Shown here: positions 46,515 through 56,512 of the stretch, in pieces
Numbering within the stretch: the first letter of the stretch is position 1
Layout: the number at the start of each line of letters is the position of its first letter
Source of the DNA: Botryosphaeria dothidea
Taxonomy: Eukaryota > Ascomycota > Dothideomycetes > Botryosphaeriales > Botryosphaeriaceae
DNA length: 64,000 bases
Direction of reading: 5' to 3'
NCBI GenBank assembly: GCA_011503125.2
Contig: WWBZ02000007.1
Location: 434,001 to 498,000, forward strand
The notes under the pieces: generated by a model
The model's input: only the letters and a program-made list of their open reading frames with translations
Told to the model about the DNA's origin: nothing
Databases searched by the model: none
Made by a program: the position numbers and the translations under genes

Positions 46515-47714
46515 ATGGTTCTCTCAGAAGTTGGGGTCGCACAGGACTCAGAGAATCCCCCACCGCTCCCCCTTCCCCCGGGCGTCACTTCACGCCAGGT
46601 GCCAGGCACTCCAGCAGGCCTCACTTTCCACATTCTCGAAGCCGGCTTCGATCCCACTCATACAAAACCGCTCATTCTCTTGCTTCACGGCTATCCTGAG
46701 CTCTCATTTTCATGGCGCAAGGTCATGCAGCCCCTTTCTTCTGCCGGCTTCTATGTCGTCGCGGTCGACCAGCGAGGCTACGGGCGAACAACTGGCTGGG
46801 ACAATTCTCCATACTCTACCGTTGACCTTTCCCAGTTCACCATGACACGGTTAGTTGGGGATATGCTCGTACTGGTTTCTGCTCTGGGCTATACAGAAGT
46901 TCGCTGTGTCGTCGGACACGATTTTGGAGCCGTCAGCGCGAGCTTCTGCGCTTTGATGCGCCCAGATGTGTTCAAGAGCGTCATAATGATGAGCCATCCG
47001 TTCAAGCCTCCGCCTGCTCTGCCCTTCAACACTGCGAATTTGCCGCCATCAGAACGGCAGGGCGATACGATAGTCGGACGAGACATCCAGGATGACCTTG
47101 CGTCACTCGACCCACCACGCATGCATTACAAGTGGTACAACAGCACTGCACAAGCAGCACAGGATTGGGACAACCCACCCCAAGGCCTGAAGGCGTTTTT
47201 GCGGGGATATTTCCATCTGAAAAGTGCAGAGTGGGCCATCAACAAGCCATATCCGCTGCAAGAATGGAGTGCATCCGAGCTCGCCAAGATGCCAGAATAT
47301 TACATCATGCCACTCTCGGCCAGCATGCCTGACGTGGTGGCTTCCAGCATGGCGAACGAGGACGTGAGGGCAACCGAGAGATGGCTGTCAGACGAAGAAA
47401 TTGGGGTCTATGCCGGCGAATGGGAGCGCAACGGATTCCAGGGCGCACTGAATTGGTATCGTTGTCAGACCGACCCGAAGCAGGCGCGGGACCTCCATCT
47501 TTTCGCAGGGAAGAAGATTGAGGTTCCGAGCAAATTCGTAACGGGAAGAGCTGATTGGGGAAATCATCAGGTGCCTGGAGCACTGGAGGGGTTCCCCGAG
47601 AGCTGCAGCGACTTCAGAGGAGTTTCATTCGTGGACAACGCCGGACATTGGCCACAGCAGGAGCAGCCGCAGTTGGTGATCGAGAAGATATTGAGGTTCG
47701 TGACGAGCCTGTAG
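46515..47714 (+). CDS. Epoxide hydrolase-type alpha/beta hydrolase
   Basis: A single exon encodes 399 aa. The alpha/beta hydrolase core shows the oxyanion motif LLLHGYPELSFSWRKVM (HGYPE at 58-62), VVAVDQRGYGRTTG, the nucleophile elbow VVGHDFGAVS with Asp136 and the catalytic histidine in DNAGHWPQQEQPQ (about His378). An Asp at the elbow instead of Ser marks the epoxide hydrolase/haloalkane dehalogenase class, and HGxP plus DxRGYG favour soluble epoxide hydrolase. It would open an epoxide to a diol through a covalent ester intermediate, in detoxification or lipid/secondary metabolism. Candidate lid tyrosines are in YYIMPLS. The start at 46515 (CCACCATGG) is chosen over an upstream in-frame near-cognate codon. 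No signal peptide, so it is probably cytosolic. Confidence 0.88.
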   Translation: MVLSEVGVAQDSENPPPLPLPPGVTSRQVPGTPAGLTFHILEAGFDPTHTKPLILLLHGYPELSFSWRKVMQPLSSAGFYVVAVDQRGYGRTTGWDNSPYSTVDLSQFTMTRLVGDMLVLVSALGYTEVRCVVGHDFGAVSASFCALMRPDVFKSVIMMSHPFKPPPALPFNTANLPPSERQGDTIVGRDIQDDLASLDPPRMHYKWYNSTAQAAQDWDNPPQGLKAFLRGYFHLKSAEWAINKPYPLQEWSASELAKMPEYYIMPLSASMPDVVASSMANEDVRATERWLSDEEIGVYAGEWERNGFQGALNWYRCQTDPKQARDLHLFAGKKIEVPSKFVTGRADWGNHQVPGALEGFPESCSDFRGVSFVDNAGHWPQQEQPQLVIEKILRFVTSL

Positions 47715-49380
47715 GGGAAGCTTTGGTTGAGATGCGACGACGCTCCAAGCTGTGGAAGGAAGCATGGTCACACTTCCATCCAGGAGCCAAGAGAGCTCAG
47801 TCGGAGCACCTAAGACGTTGCGTCACCGAAGCTCTCTCCAAACTCCTCATCGGGAATAGCGGTGACCATGAATCTGAGCAGTCACATTACCTAGGTATTC
47901 AGAGCCAGATGGCAATCGAAGAATCAAATCACTTCTCTTAAGCATTTTTCGCCTCGTCCTTGTGAGCTCGTGCCGTCTGATATGAAGCATTGGCACTCCG
48001 GCTGGAGTTAACAAAACAACCCGCCGGTGCGAACGACGCCGAAAGGCCTTGGTTATCTCTCGTATTTTTCAGCTGAGCGGGGATTTGCGATTCATGGGGG
48101 AAAGCGTGTCAGAAGTCAAGCGAGGCCCTAACAAACGCGTCACACTCGGCCGGCGGCAGCATCTGGGCTCGCTTGAACGCGGCAGGCAACTCCGACTTTA
48201 ATGGGTCGGTCGAGGGAGCGTGATTTATTTACCATTGCACATGCAACAACGGCCAAAATTGCATGAGCAAGGGCGCGACTCGCGACCAGCATGATTGCGA
48301 AGCTTCTGGACGTTAGGGCGACGGCCGGGCGGCACAAGGGCGTTTGCAGGCGACCGTCTCGGAGGCCTGCAGCGGCGATGGAGCGTGGATACGGTTGGGG
48401 GAGCTGCGCATGGTCGTCACCGACGGGGGAGGGAGGCTGGCGAACCCAGCTGCCAGCCAACTGTGGGTCCGCTCGCTGTTGCATGGGGAGAGAAGTCACA
48501 GAAACTGCAAGCTGCAAGCCACGCTCCCAGCCTCCGCGCGGGCAGCGGCCAATGCCGGACCATGGCGCACGAGTTGCGGGCTGGGAGCTGTGGGCAAGCT
48601 GAAGATCAGATTCACGGATTTGCGGCCAGAGCTCCCAGCACATCCGCGCGCCGCACAACGAGCGCCGTGGAGAGCAGCGGTTGCAAGTCCACGCCAATCG
48701 CAAACAACCACGAGAACGCACGGCGAGGGCGGCCTCGATCGCGCGCGCCCCGACGGGGCAGGGTGTCGCAGTAGTGCGTCTCGTTTCGTCGGCGGGCGGC
48801 TGCAGCATCTTGGACGGCAGCCTGTGTGCTTACCTGACGCCGTTATGCACGGCGCCCTCGGAGTTGTGCACCACCACTGTGCAGCGCTTGCGACCAGGGC
48901 GCCTCTCTCTTGCGGCGCGGACACGGCGGCGACGGGCTGACTTGCAAGCTGTGGCAGGCGGACGGCGACCTCGGATGTTGGTATGGCAACAGCGTGACGG
49001 CGCCAGATCGGCTGCGGGCGTGCCTGGGAGCACATGCAAAGGCCGTCTGGCGGCCAGCGGCGCCGTCGCGGGCTGGGGGAAGCTCGCTATGTCGGGCATA
49101 GCTCTGTTGTGATCGCTGGCGCTGGCCCCTGCGCATCGCCAGCCGCGTGCATTAAGCTCCCTCGCCGTACCCACAGCCCACCCTCGCCCTCCCTCCGACT
49201 CGTCAGCCTACTTCAACAGCCCAGTCAATTCTTCCAACCCAACTCACCGTCTCCTCCCTCGCACCCGCCTCACAGCGCCTGCAGCCAATTGCACCCCCCT
49301 ACGTTTCGGCGCCCGAGCAAGCTCATAAGATCGTGACGCTGGCAGCCCGAGACCTCACCTTCTTCTCCATCCTCCCGTGA
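47715..49380. other. GC-rich region upstream of hex1
   Basis: 1.7 kb. Between 48.1 and 49.1 kb several frames of 100-220 codons overlap on both strands, a sign of GC-rich composition rather than genes. From about 49160 the + strand becomes CT-rich, like a fungal core promoter and leader, presumably that of hex1. I see no independent gene. Confidence 0.4.
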
Positions 49381-50508
49381 GATAACTTCCTCACACCCCC
49401 CTTAGGAGCCAAGAAGTTCTTTCTTGTCTTCCTTTCGAATTCCGGTTCGGAAGGCTGCAAGAAAGAACCCCAGACTCCAGTCAATCTGGACTTTGAAGCC
49501 CGCGTCCCGATTCCCTTCAGTGTCTTCCCGTCCTCGTATCGGAGTGACGCTGTCTCAGCAGAACAATCTCAAGTCAAGGTAGAGGGTGAAGTCCACCTCT
49601 CTGAAAAGGCTTCGCGCGTCGGACGGGAAGGTCACGAAGTTCGCTACTCCGCCTCCGAAGCCGCCGCCTCTGCCGCTCCTAGTCGCAAAGAGCAACGCTT
49701 CGAAGAAGAAGTCCGCGTCTACGAGAAAGACCGCCGCCGACCCGCCAGCCGCCGCGAAGAAGAGGTTCACATCTACGAGCGCGACGACCGTCGTTTCCCT
49801 CGCAGCGAGCGCATTGAACGCGACCGCTACGAGCTAGACATCGAGAGAGAGCGGTAAGTCCAGTGCGTGTTTCTGTTGTTGTTTACCAACCTGCCTGTGG
49901 CTCTTCGACCCGCGCCGCCCACGCAAACGCACAGCACAGCACAGCACAGCACACAGGCCGCCTGTGGCTCCGCCCGGATCAAGCGGGAGCCTAGTTTCGT
50001 CACCCTGTCCGGGCAGCTGGCCTAGCGAAGAGCCACTGGCCCACGGTCCCACCCTTTCACCTGAGCTTCCTCCCTCGCTTACCCACCTGACTCTTCTCTG
50101 CCATTGATCATCACTGACATCCTCATTCCACCCCACAGCTATCAGGAACCCTTCCAGCGCTACGACGAAGCCCAGATCAACGTCAAGGATCGCACCTACG
50201 GCGTCAAGGACTTCCAGGAGCGCACCTACGACCGCGACTTCAGCACCGTCCGCGGGCCTTCCAACAACTTCGCCGAGTCGCAGCTTGACGCGACTGAGCG
50301 CGAGTTCCGTGAGCGTACCCGTCCTATCGTCGACGAGTCTCGCTTTGGTAGAGACTTCGCCGAGTCCCGCTACTCCCAGACTGCGGAAGAGCAGCCTCGC
50401 TACGGTGCCCGCGCCGAAGAGGTTGTCGACAGCCGCTACCCCCAGTCTGTTCGAGTAGAGTCTACGACCTCTCGGACGACTACCGACCCGCCCAAGCACA
50501 AACGTGAT
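49381..50508 (+). other. Open N-terminal extension of hex1 without an ATG
   Basis: The frame that enters HEX1 is open from 49381 (right after an in-frame TGA) to 49854. It crosses an intron 49855-50140 (GTAAGT...ACAG) and continues from 50141 to the HEX1 ATG at 50509. It would encode about 280 residues rich in Arg/Glu/Tyr with repeated units such as RVYEKDRRR, HIYERDDRRF, RTYGVKDFQERTYDRDF and SRFGRDFAESRYSQ. The intron phase fits (CG joined to C). Yet there is no ATG on this strand between 49092 and 50508 in any frame. It could be the coding part of a non-AUG-initiated or alternatively spliced long isoform, or a leader kept free of start codons. Confidence 0.6.
49929..49955 (+). repeat. Short CACAG/ACAGC tandem repeat inside the hex1 intron
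   Basis: Four to five consecutive ACAGC units followed by ACACAGG lie within the 286-nt intron 49855-50140. Each unit contains a CAG that could serve as a 3' splice site. Confidence 0.6.
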
Positions 50509-51252
50509 ATGGGATATTACGACGACGAAGGCCACTACCACAGCTTCCGTCACGGTCTTCACAAAGCCGCCGATCGCATTCTTCACCCGATCCACGGCCA
50601 CAGCCATCACTCTCACCACCACAAGCACGATCACCCCTCCGACAAGGAAGAGGTAGTCATCAAGGAGACTTACACCGCTCCCTCCAAGCCGCGTGTGTCC
50701 GCTTCCGCTCCCCCGCCTCCTCCCCCCGAAACCTTCATCCCCGAACCTAGACCCGCCCGTACTTCGTACGTCGCCGAGGCCCCTCGCACCAGCACCATGT
50801 CTGCCTCCAACGCCATCACCATCCCCTGCCACCACATCCGCATTGGCGATCTCCTGATCCTTCAGGGCCGCCCTTGCCAGGTCATCCGCATCACCACCTC
50901 GGCCCAGACCGGCCAGCACCGCTACCTTGGTGTTGATCTCTTCACCAAGCAGCTCCATGAGGAGTCGAGCTTCATCTCCAACCCGGCCCCGTCGGTCGTG
51001 GTTCAGAACATGCTCGGCCCGGTCTTTAAGCAGTACCGTGTCCTCGACATTCGTGAGGATGGCCGTATCGTCTCCATGACCGAGACCGGCGATATCAAGC
51101 AGGGTCTGCCCGTCCTCGACCAGAGCGGTCTTCTCAAGAAGATCACCGATTCGTTCGACAACGGTCGTGGTAGCATCCGTGTCCTCGTCATCAATGACTC
51201 GGGCAGCGAGCTCGTCGTCGACTACAAGGTCGTCCATGGCTCTAGGCTGTAA
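50509..51252 (+). CDS. hex1: Woronin body major protein HEX1
   Basis: Core product of 247 aa from the first ATG (MGYYDDEGHYHSFRHGLHKA). HEX1 self-assembles in the peroxisome into the crystalline core of Woronin bodies, which plug septal pores after hyphal wounding. The family is restricted to filamentous ascomycetes. Residues 1-95 are His-rich (HPIHGHSHHSHHHKHDHP) with a Pro-rich linker. Residues about 97-244 form the two-domain fold related to eIF5A (AITIPCHHIRIGDLLILQGR, YLGVDLFTKQLHEESSFISN, VVQNMLGPVFKQYRVLDIRE, MTETGDIKQGLPVLDQSGLL). The C-terminal tripeptide SRL is a type 1 peroxisomal targeting signal. A second in-frame ATG before SASNAITIP (50797) could give a still shorter form. The frame extends upstream through an intron into an ATG-free open region. 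Confidence 0.95.
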   Translation: MGYYDDEGHYHSFRHGLHKAADRILHPIHGHSHHSHHHKHDHPSDKEEVVIKETYTAPSKPRVSASAPPPPPPETFIPEPRPARTSYVAEAPRTSTMSASNAITIPCHHIRIGDLLILQGRPCQVIRITTSAQTGQHRYLGVDLFTKQLHEESSFISNPAPSVVVQNMLGPVFKQYRVLDIREDGRIVSMTETGDIKQGLPVLDQSGLLKKITDSFDNGRGSIRVLVINDSGSELVVDYKVVHGSRL

Positions 51253-52584
51253 ATCTCGTCAGCGGTAGGCTCAACCCTCTGGTACCACACTCAACTTCAA
51301 GCTGACAACATCCTTAGCCTCGACTTTAGCGACCTTCTAGACAAGATTCTTGGATCATTCTGGACCGAGATATTCTTCAACTTGTGTTCATACACTTCAC
51401 TTATGGTTCGCGTCAGGAGAAGCATAGGATCCGCTATGCCAACGAATGGCGATTCCATGTCGTCATTGGATCCCTGCTTCTTGGCTGCTCGTCTTTCCTT
51501 CCTCTCTATCATTGCTTCTTCTGGTTCATTCCTTCAAGACAAAAAGAACTATCTCTGCACGGCGTTCTGGCAGCGGCTAGCGAGCACATCTGTCTAGCCG
51601 GTTGCGTATGGGGTAATGACTGGACGTGGGGATTCTTTAACGAAGCATATGTGACGACGGGGATTTGGGGGAAATGATCGGCCTGTGGATAGCTAATGAA
51701 CTTGATGCCCTCTATTATCATTTTCCTCATCTGTCATTGGTCTGTTGACGTGGTCGTCATGTGATGCAGCACGTGCGCGTGAACCCACCCCCATCCCTTC
51801 ACCGCTGCGGAGGATCTTCGTGCGAGGACGACGTCAAGCCTACCACCGCCCACAGTTTGGATCAACGGTGCGCCTCATATCCATAAACAAATGCTCGCGA
51901 TGATCGTGCAAGACTGGGTACTTGAGTCGCAGTGCTCCATCCAGGGCCGTCTAGATCTTTTGGTCAGTGGATTATGTAACAGCGCGCCGTGCCAATCCGC
52001 GAATTCCATTTTCCATCTGGGCTCGAGAAGAAATTTTCCCCGCAAAAAGAGCGGGAAGAAGTGTTGTCCGCTCGGCCGCTAACCCACGCTCCACTCCGCT
52101 CCATCCCGACCTCCTCAGTTCCCCAATCGCAGCGAGCGCAGCGACGGAACGCCTTATCCGATGGCGCACTCTGAGGTTCTGGTGCGGGGCTCGGCGGGCC
52201 ACGCGGTGTGAATTGTGTTGAGGGGCTTGTCCTTCGAGGGGTCTTCGCTGATCTATCTCTGCTGCTACCCAAATGAATGCGCCGCTGCTAGACCTGTAAG
52301 GCTGTGTGGCTTTAATTGGCGCTTTCCCCCTCACACCCGTCCTCTCCATCACGCATCTCGCCTTTCGTTTCTTCTGCTGTCCGATTGGCTCGAGTCTTGT
52401 ACGTTACTGCAGCGTGGTTTCTTCCAATCTATACATCACCTCCGGCCTGCTTGGCCTGTGTCAACAGAAAAGAAACAACATACCCAGCCCATCAACACCT
52501 TTCGAAACCACTACCACACCGCGGCCACTCCTTCGAGAAATTTCGCCCGTTCACACGAAGGACTCCAAAACGGCGTAAGACACC
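51253..52584. other. Intergenic region hex1 3' side / oxygenase promoter
   Basis: 1.3 kb, no recognisable gene. The first ~450 bp is probably the hex1 3'-UTR and the last ~200 bp, CT-rich, the oxygenase leader. Confidence 0.4.
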
Positions 52585-54117
52585 ATGGCGCCAGGACCGC
52601 ACCTCCCCGACACGCCCGACCCCTCCCTCCTCGACCACGATCCCTCGGCTTCCGGCGCCGACTCGTCCTTCTCCGACGTCCCACCCTTCCCGTCCGACGT
52701 CCCAATGTGCCCGCTCGTGCGCATATCGCTTGCACGGCTGCTGCACGGCGACGAGGAGGAAGAAGACCGCCTATGGCGCGCGTGCTGCGAGCTCGGTTTC
52801 TTCTACATCGACTTGCGCGCCGTCGATCCTGATGTGTTGGACGGCGGTGCGGTGGGGGCGAACGCGCGGCAGGTCGAGGTGCACGTGGACGGGGAGCAGC
52901 TATTGGAGGATGCGGATCGGTTGTTCGAGGTGCAGAAGGGATTCTTCGACCTGCCGGTGGAGGAGAAGGTGAAGTACGATTTCAGTGGGGAAGGGAGCTA
53001 CTTTGGGTGAGTGCTTTGTTGGTGCATCTTGATATTGGATGGGTGCCCGTATCTCGTGCTTGTATTGGCAACTCGGATGCGCTGTAATCTTCAACCTTCG
53101 AATGCGATAACGAACAGAAGAGGAAAGAGCTAATCGACCAACAGCTACAAGGGCTACGGCGCTGGCGTCATCGACAAAGACGGCACCAAAGACCGCAACG
53201 AATTCTACAACGTGAGCTCCCCCCTCCCCTCCCTCCAACCAAAACCTCTCTCTCACACGCACGCTAACGCACCTTCAATCCACCAGACCTCCAAAGACGA
53301 CATCCTCGGCCGCACGCCGCCGCTGCCCGCCCCATCGATGCTGCAGCCCCACCGCCCCGTCCTGTCCTCCTTCATCCGCGAATCCCACTCCCTCGTCAAC
53401 CTCATCCTGCGCATCCTCAACGCCCGCCTCGCCCTGCCGCCGCACACCCTCCCGCAGCTGCACCGCCTGACGGCCCGCTCGGGCGACCAAGTCCGCTTCA
53501 TCCGCGCGCCCCCGCAGCCGCGCGACGACGCGCGCGTCGCGCTGGGCGAGCACACCGACTTCGGCAGCGTGACGGTGCTGTTCAACCGGGCGGGCGGGCT
53601 GCAGGTGCTGCTCCCGCCCGGCATGGAGCCGCTCTGCGCTGCTGCGCCTGCCAGCGACGCCGGCGGCCGGCGCGAGCGCGTCGACTCGGTGGCGTCGGCG
53701 GGCAAGGGCGTGGCCAGGGAGACGTGGGCGTACGTGCGGCCGCTGCGCCACCACGCCGTCGTGAACCTGGGCGACGCGCTGGTCAAGATGACGAGCGGGA
53801 TCCTGCGCAGCAACATCCATCGCGTGGCGGCGCCGCCGGGCGAGCAGGCGGCGGCGACGCGGTACAGCTTGGTGTATTTTGCGCGGCCGGAGGACGACGT
53901 GGTGTTGAAGGTGCTGGAGGGGAGCGAGCGGATCGAGGAGAAGGTGCGGGAGAGCGGGGAGGCGTTGGGGAGGGAGCGCGAGGAGAGGGAGGTTAGCGCG
54001 AAAGAGTGGATTCTGAGGCGAGCGTTGGCGAGGCGGACGGGCGGCAGGTGGGAGGATGGCGTGGGGACGGAGGAGGTGAGTAGGCGGAGAGAAGGGGGGC
54101 AGGGGGTTGCGGTTTGA
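52585..54117 (+). CDS. 2-oxoglutarate/Fe(II)-dependent oxygenase (isopenicillin N synthase-like)
   Basis: Three exons: 52585-53006, 53145-53211 and 53287-54117. The introns are 138 and 75 nt, and 1,320 nt encode 439 aa. The N-terminal DIOX_N-type region (VPMCPLVRISLARLL, ACCELGFFYIDL, FFDLPVEEKVKYDF) is followed by the double-stranded beta-helix. The iron ligands are His252 and Asp254 (LGEHTDFGSV) and His341 (LRSNIHRV), and the 2-oxoglutarate-binding pair is Arg355/Ser357 (TRYSLVYF). Fungal members hydroxylate, desaturate or cyclise small molecules. The substrate here is unknown. Insertions rich in Ala/Gly/Pro (about 275-310) separate the metal ligands, making it longer than the usual 330-370 aa. 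The C-terminal ~70 residues are charged and helical. It has no signal peptide, so is probably cytosolic. Confidence 0.88.
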
Positions 54118-55848
54118 GGTGTGGGAGTGGGTTTGCTGCGGGTGCGCTTGTAAGTGTTCTTGTGGTGCTCTGCTCATGCCGTGTCACTCTTAATGCTGTG
54201 ATTGTCGTTTGTCAGTTCAGCGAATATCAATTAATGCATAAGTCATGTCTATATTTCAAGCTATTCCATGTTTGTTCGCCTATGCAGCTCGTTCGAAGTC
54301 TATTTGGACTTGCTGAACGCGCCAAATTCATCTCGACAAACCTTTGCAAGTCTTCTCCATGAATGAGCTCTTCGGTGTTCATCGCCTTCCACCTTCCTCA
54401 GATCTTTGCAGGAGTACTACCTAACAGACTAAAGTCCTTGAAGAATGCCCTCCGCTTCCCTACGGGTGTTCGATCTCTTAGATTCTCTGCCTACAAGAAA
54501 ACATGGCATGTGTCTACTTGAATAGACAGAACTCATCCGGCTTCTTGGTGGCGACTGAGCCTCAAAAGCTGAGCAGTATTAATGACTCGCGAAAGCCGTC
54601 AGAGGACGGGATAGACTCAGCATAGTCAGTTTTAAGGTTGCGATAAGAGAGAGACCAATTTATGGGTCGGGTATGGTTTTCGCGGGACTGATCACCAATT
54701 CCAATCATTAAAAGGATACAGAGGGGTGCTGCTGCCGACTGTTAGCGCCGAACATACATAATATTCTTAGCAAAGGGCCGGGCAAGGTCTAATTACGAGT
54801 TCCTTGGAGAGTAGAAGCATTCGTCCGGATGGCTCTGTCCCTAAAAATACAATACACTCGCGTCCGGACGAACGCTTCTACTCCCCATGGAAGATTTTTA
54901 TTGTTGAAGGCCGTGACCGCTAATCGTCGGCTACAGCACCATTTTGTATATGGAGATGAGGCTGACAATCTGGACCCTTCTAGGTGTTCGCTCGGACACG
55001 TTAGAGGCCCAAGTACGGTCGGGTATGTGTTTGACTTTTAAGCTTTCTCCTCCGCGCCTGATTTGGTATGACCCTACTTCTGTTCCCCCATACCAGAAGC
55101 ACCCCGAAAGTAGCCGAGCAGTCGTGGTCGTTCCAGGAAAAACAGTTCGAGTCCCGTAAGTACTGAGATTTCAGCGAAATACTATTGCAGCCCTTATACT
55201 GTTTCGGTATTACACAAATAGCCACGGGTTTGGTCCTTTGATTCCTCTCTTCTTTTTGGCAACGACAGCACGAGCCATCTGAATAGTCGTATTTACCGTG
55301 GACGAGTGGTTGTCGTGGTAGCTCTCTGCTCGTATCTGAATCTCAACCAATCCCATTGAGCGGTCTATTTCCTCTCCAGGAGAATCGCGAAGCGGCTGCA
55401 ACAGCATGCGAACGGACTAGGACACAGATCCAATGGCCGTACCTATATCCTCAGCTGTGAAAAAAAAAAAAAAAAGCTAAACGCCACTATTCCAGGGCCA
55501 AAGGACCCCGGAGATCCACCGCGCCCAAACCTCGAGCGCGGCGAAAGCATAATCTCTCGTATCATCTGTTCAAAACTACATGGGAGCTACAAATCACAGA
55601 CTTGGCTTCGTATCTGATCTCGTCTCAGAGGACACACCAAGCTCGTAGGCCTCGGTTTCGTGACTCCCCCCGGTTTCCTACCCAAGTTGATTCATCAGTC
55701 CTATCCGCAACTTCCGCTTGGAAGACATGGTACTCAGAGACCACAAATGTTTTGTGGGTATAAATATCGAGCAGCTCCATGCTCAGAAAATCCCCTGCAC
55801 TGCAATAGCAACACCCAAAAGACCTTTCAACCCCAGAATTCTTCCAAA
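54118..55848. other. Accessory-looking intergenic region (1.7 kb)
   Basis: No gene recognised. AT-richer than the flanking oxygenase gene. It contains the imperfect hairpin repeat at 54.8 kb and an A-run of about 15 at 55458-55474. Confidence 0.4.
54801..54891. repeat. Imperfect inverted repeat with 22-31 bp arms
   Basis: The left arm core 54810-54831 and right arm core 54861-54882 are inverted copies matching at 20 of 22 positions (AGTAGAAGC[A/G]TTCGTCCGGA[T/C]G), separated by 29 bp. Similarity extends outward about nine more bases on each side (7 of 9). Both core differences are transitions. I do not see target duplications or an element body, so it may be a decayed fold-back element or a transcribed hairpin. 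Confidence 0.6.
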
Positions 55849-56172
55849 ATGCTGTCCTTCAAGTTCGCCGCGCTCCTTCTCCCCTTTCTATCCTCCTCCG
55901 TCTACGCCGCTACTTTGAACCGTATGGCTTGCCCCTTGTCTACTCAGAAACGACAATCATTTGCTTACAGATCTCTAGAGCCATGCAGTATTCAGACTGA
56001 CTGCGCTGAATGTGATCCCCGCGAATTAAGGCAGCTTTTCTGCCAAAGTGAGTGCAATAGATGCATTGGACGAGATGAAAAACTTCGTGAAGGCTGACGA
56101 CATCGTACAGTCCAATCAAATGGGAAAGGAATCTGTAAATTGAAGCCCGATGAAGGCATTTGCAGGCCGTAG
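55849..56172 (+). CDS. Small secreted six-cysteine protein (effector-like)
   Basis: Three short exons: 55849-55921, 55979-56047 and 56111-56172. The introns are 57 nt (GTATGG...TAG) and 63 nt (GTGAGT...CAG), and 204 nt encode 67 aa. A clear signal peptide (MLSFKFAALLLPFLSSSVYA) is followed by a mature peptide of about 47 residues with six cysteines spaced C-x5-C-x2-C-x9-C-x9-C-x8-C, enough for three disulfides. Examples are PCSIQTDCAEC and GICKLKPDEGICRP. I do not recognise a family. Size, signal and even cysteine count match small secreted proteins that act outside the cell (apoplastic effectors, antimicrobial or self-signalling peptides). The first acceptor must be the TAG at 55976-55978, since the CAG eight bases earlier brings an immediate stop. 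Both acceptors may be used. Confidence 0.68.
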
Positions 56173-56512
56173 GTCATGGCTCTGCCGAGTCACAGCGAGA
56201 TCAACACCGATCGAGATGCGCAAGAGAGGGTCCAAGTTGGGCATGCTTGCGGAGTGGAGAGCCACTGAAATATAATTTTGTTACTCGATGCCCATTCCCA
56301 CACCTTTGGCTGCCTGCGAGCATTATTTTACTTGTTCACCAGCATTTGCAGAAGAGGGAAAAGAAATATCTCAATTGATCGGGTGCTTGAGTTGTAGGCT
56401 ACTAGGAAGGAAGAAACAATGCTCTGATAATGCTCGCTCAAGCCCATTCGTGAAAGTAACATGGGGGTCACAACATAAGAGAAACCAGCCGAGTGCGCCT
56501 AGGAAACTACTC
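56173..56512. other. Convergent intergenic region
   Basis: 340 bp between the 3' ends of the six-cysteine gene and the GH17-like gene. No feature seen. Confidence 0.4.

Noticed and set aside
48140..49112. Several 100-220-codon frames on both strands upstream of hex1
   Set aside because: They overlap one another in all directions in a GC-rich stretch, none resembles a protein, and the region is better explained as promoter and leader.
49586..49837. Lys/Ser/Ala-rich 83-codon frame beginning with an in-track start inside the hex1 leader
   Set aside because: It starts at a non-ATG codon, lies out of frame with the repeat-rich extension that continues into HEX1, and is composition-driven.
55080..55160. 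tRNA-like B-box string GTTCGAGTCCC
   Set aside because: The flanking bases do not pair into a T-arm, and no matching D-arm or acceptor stem is present.
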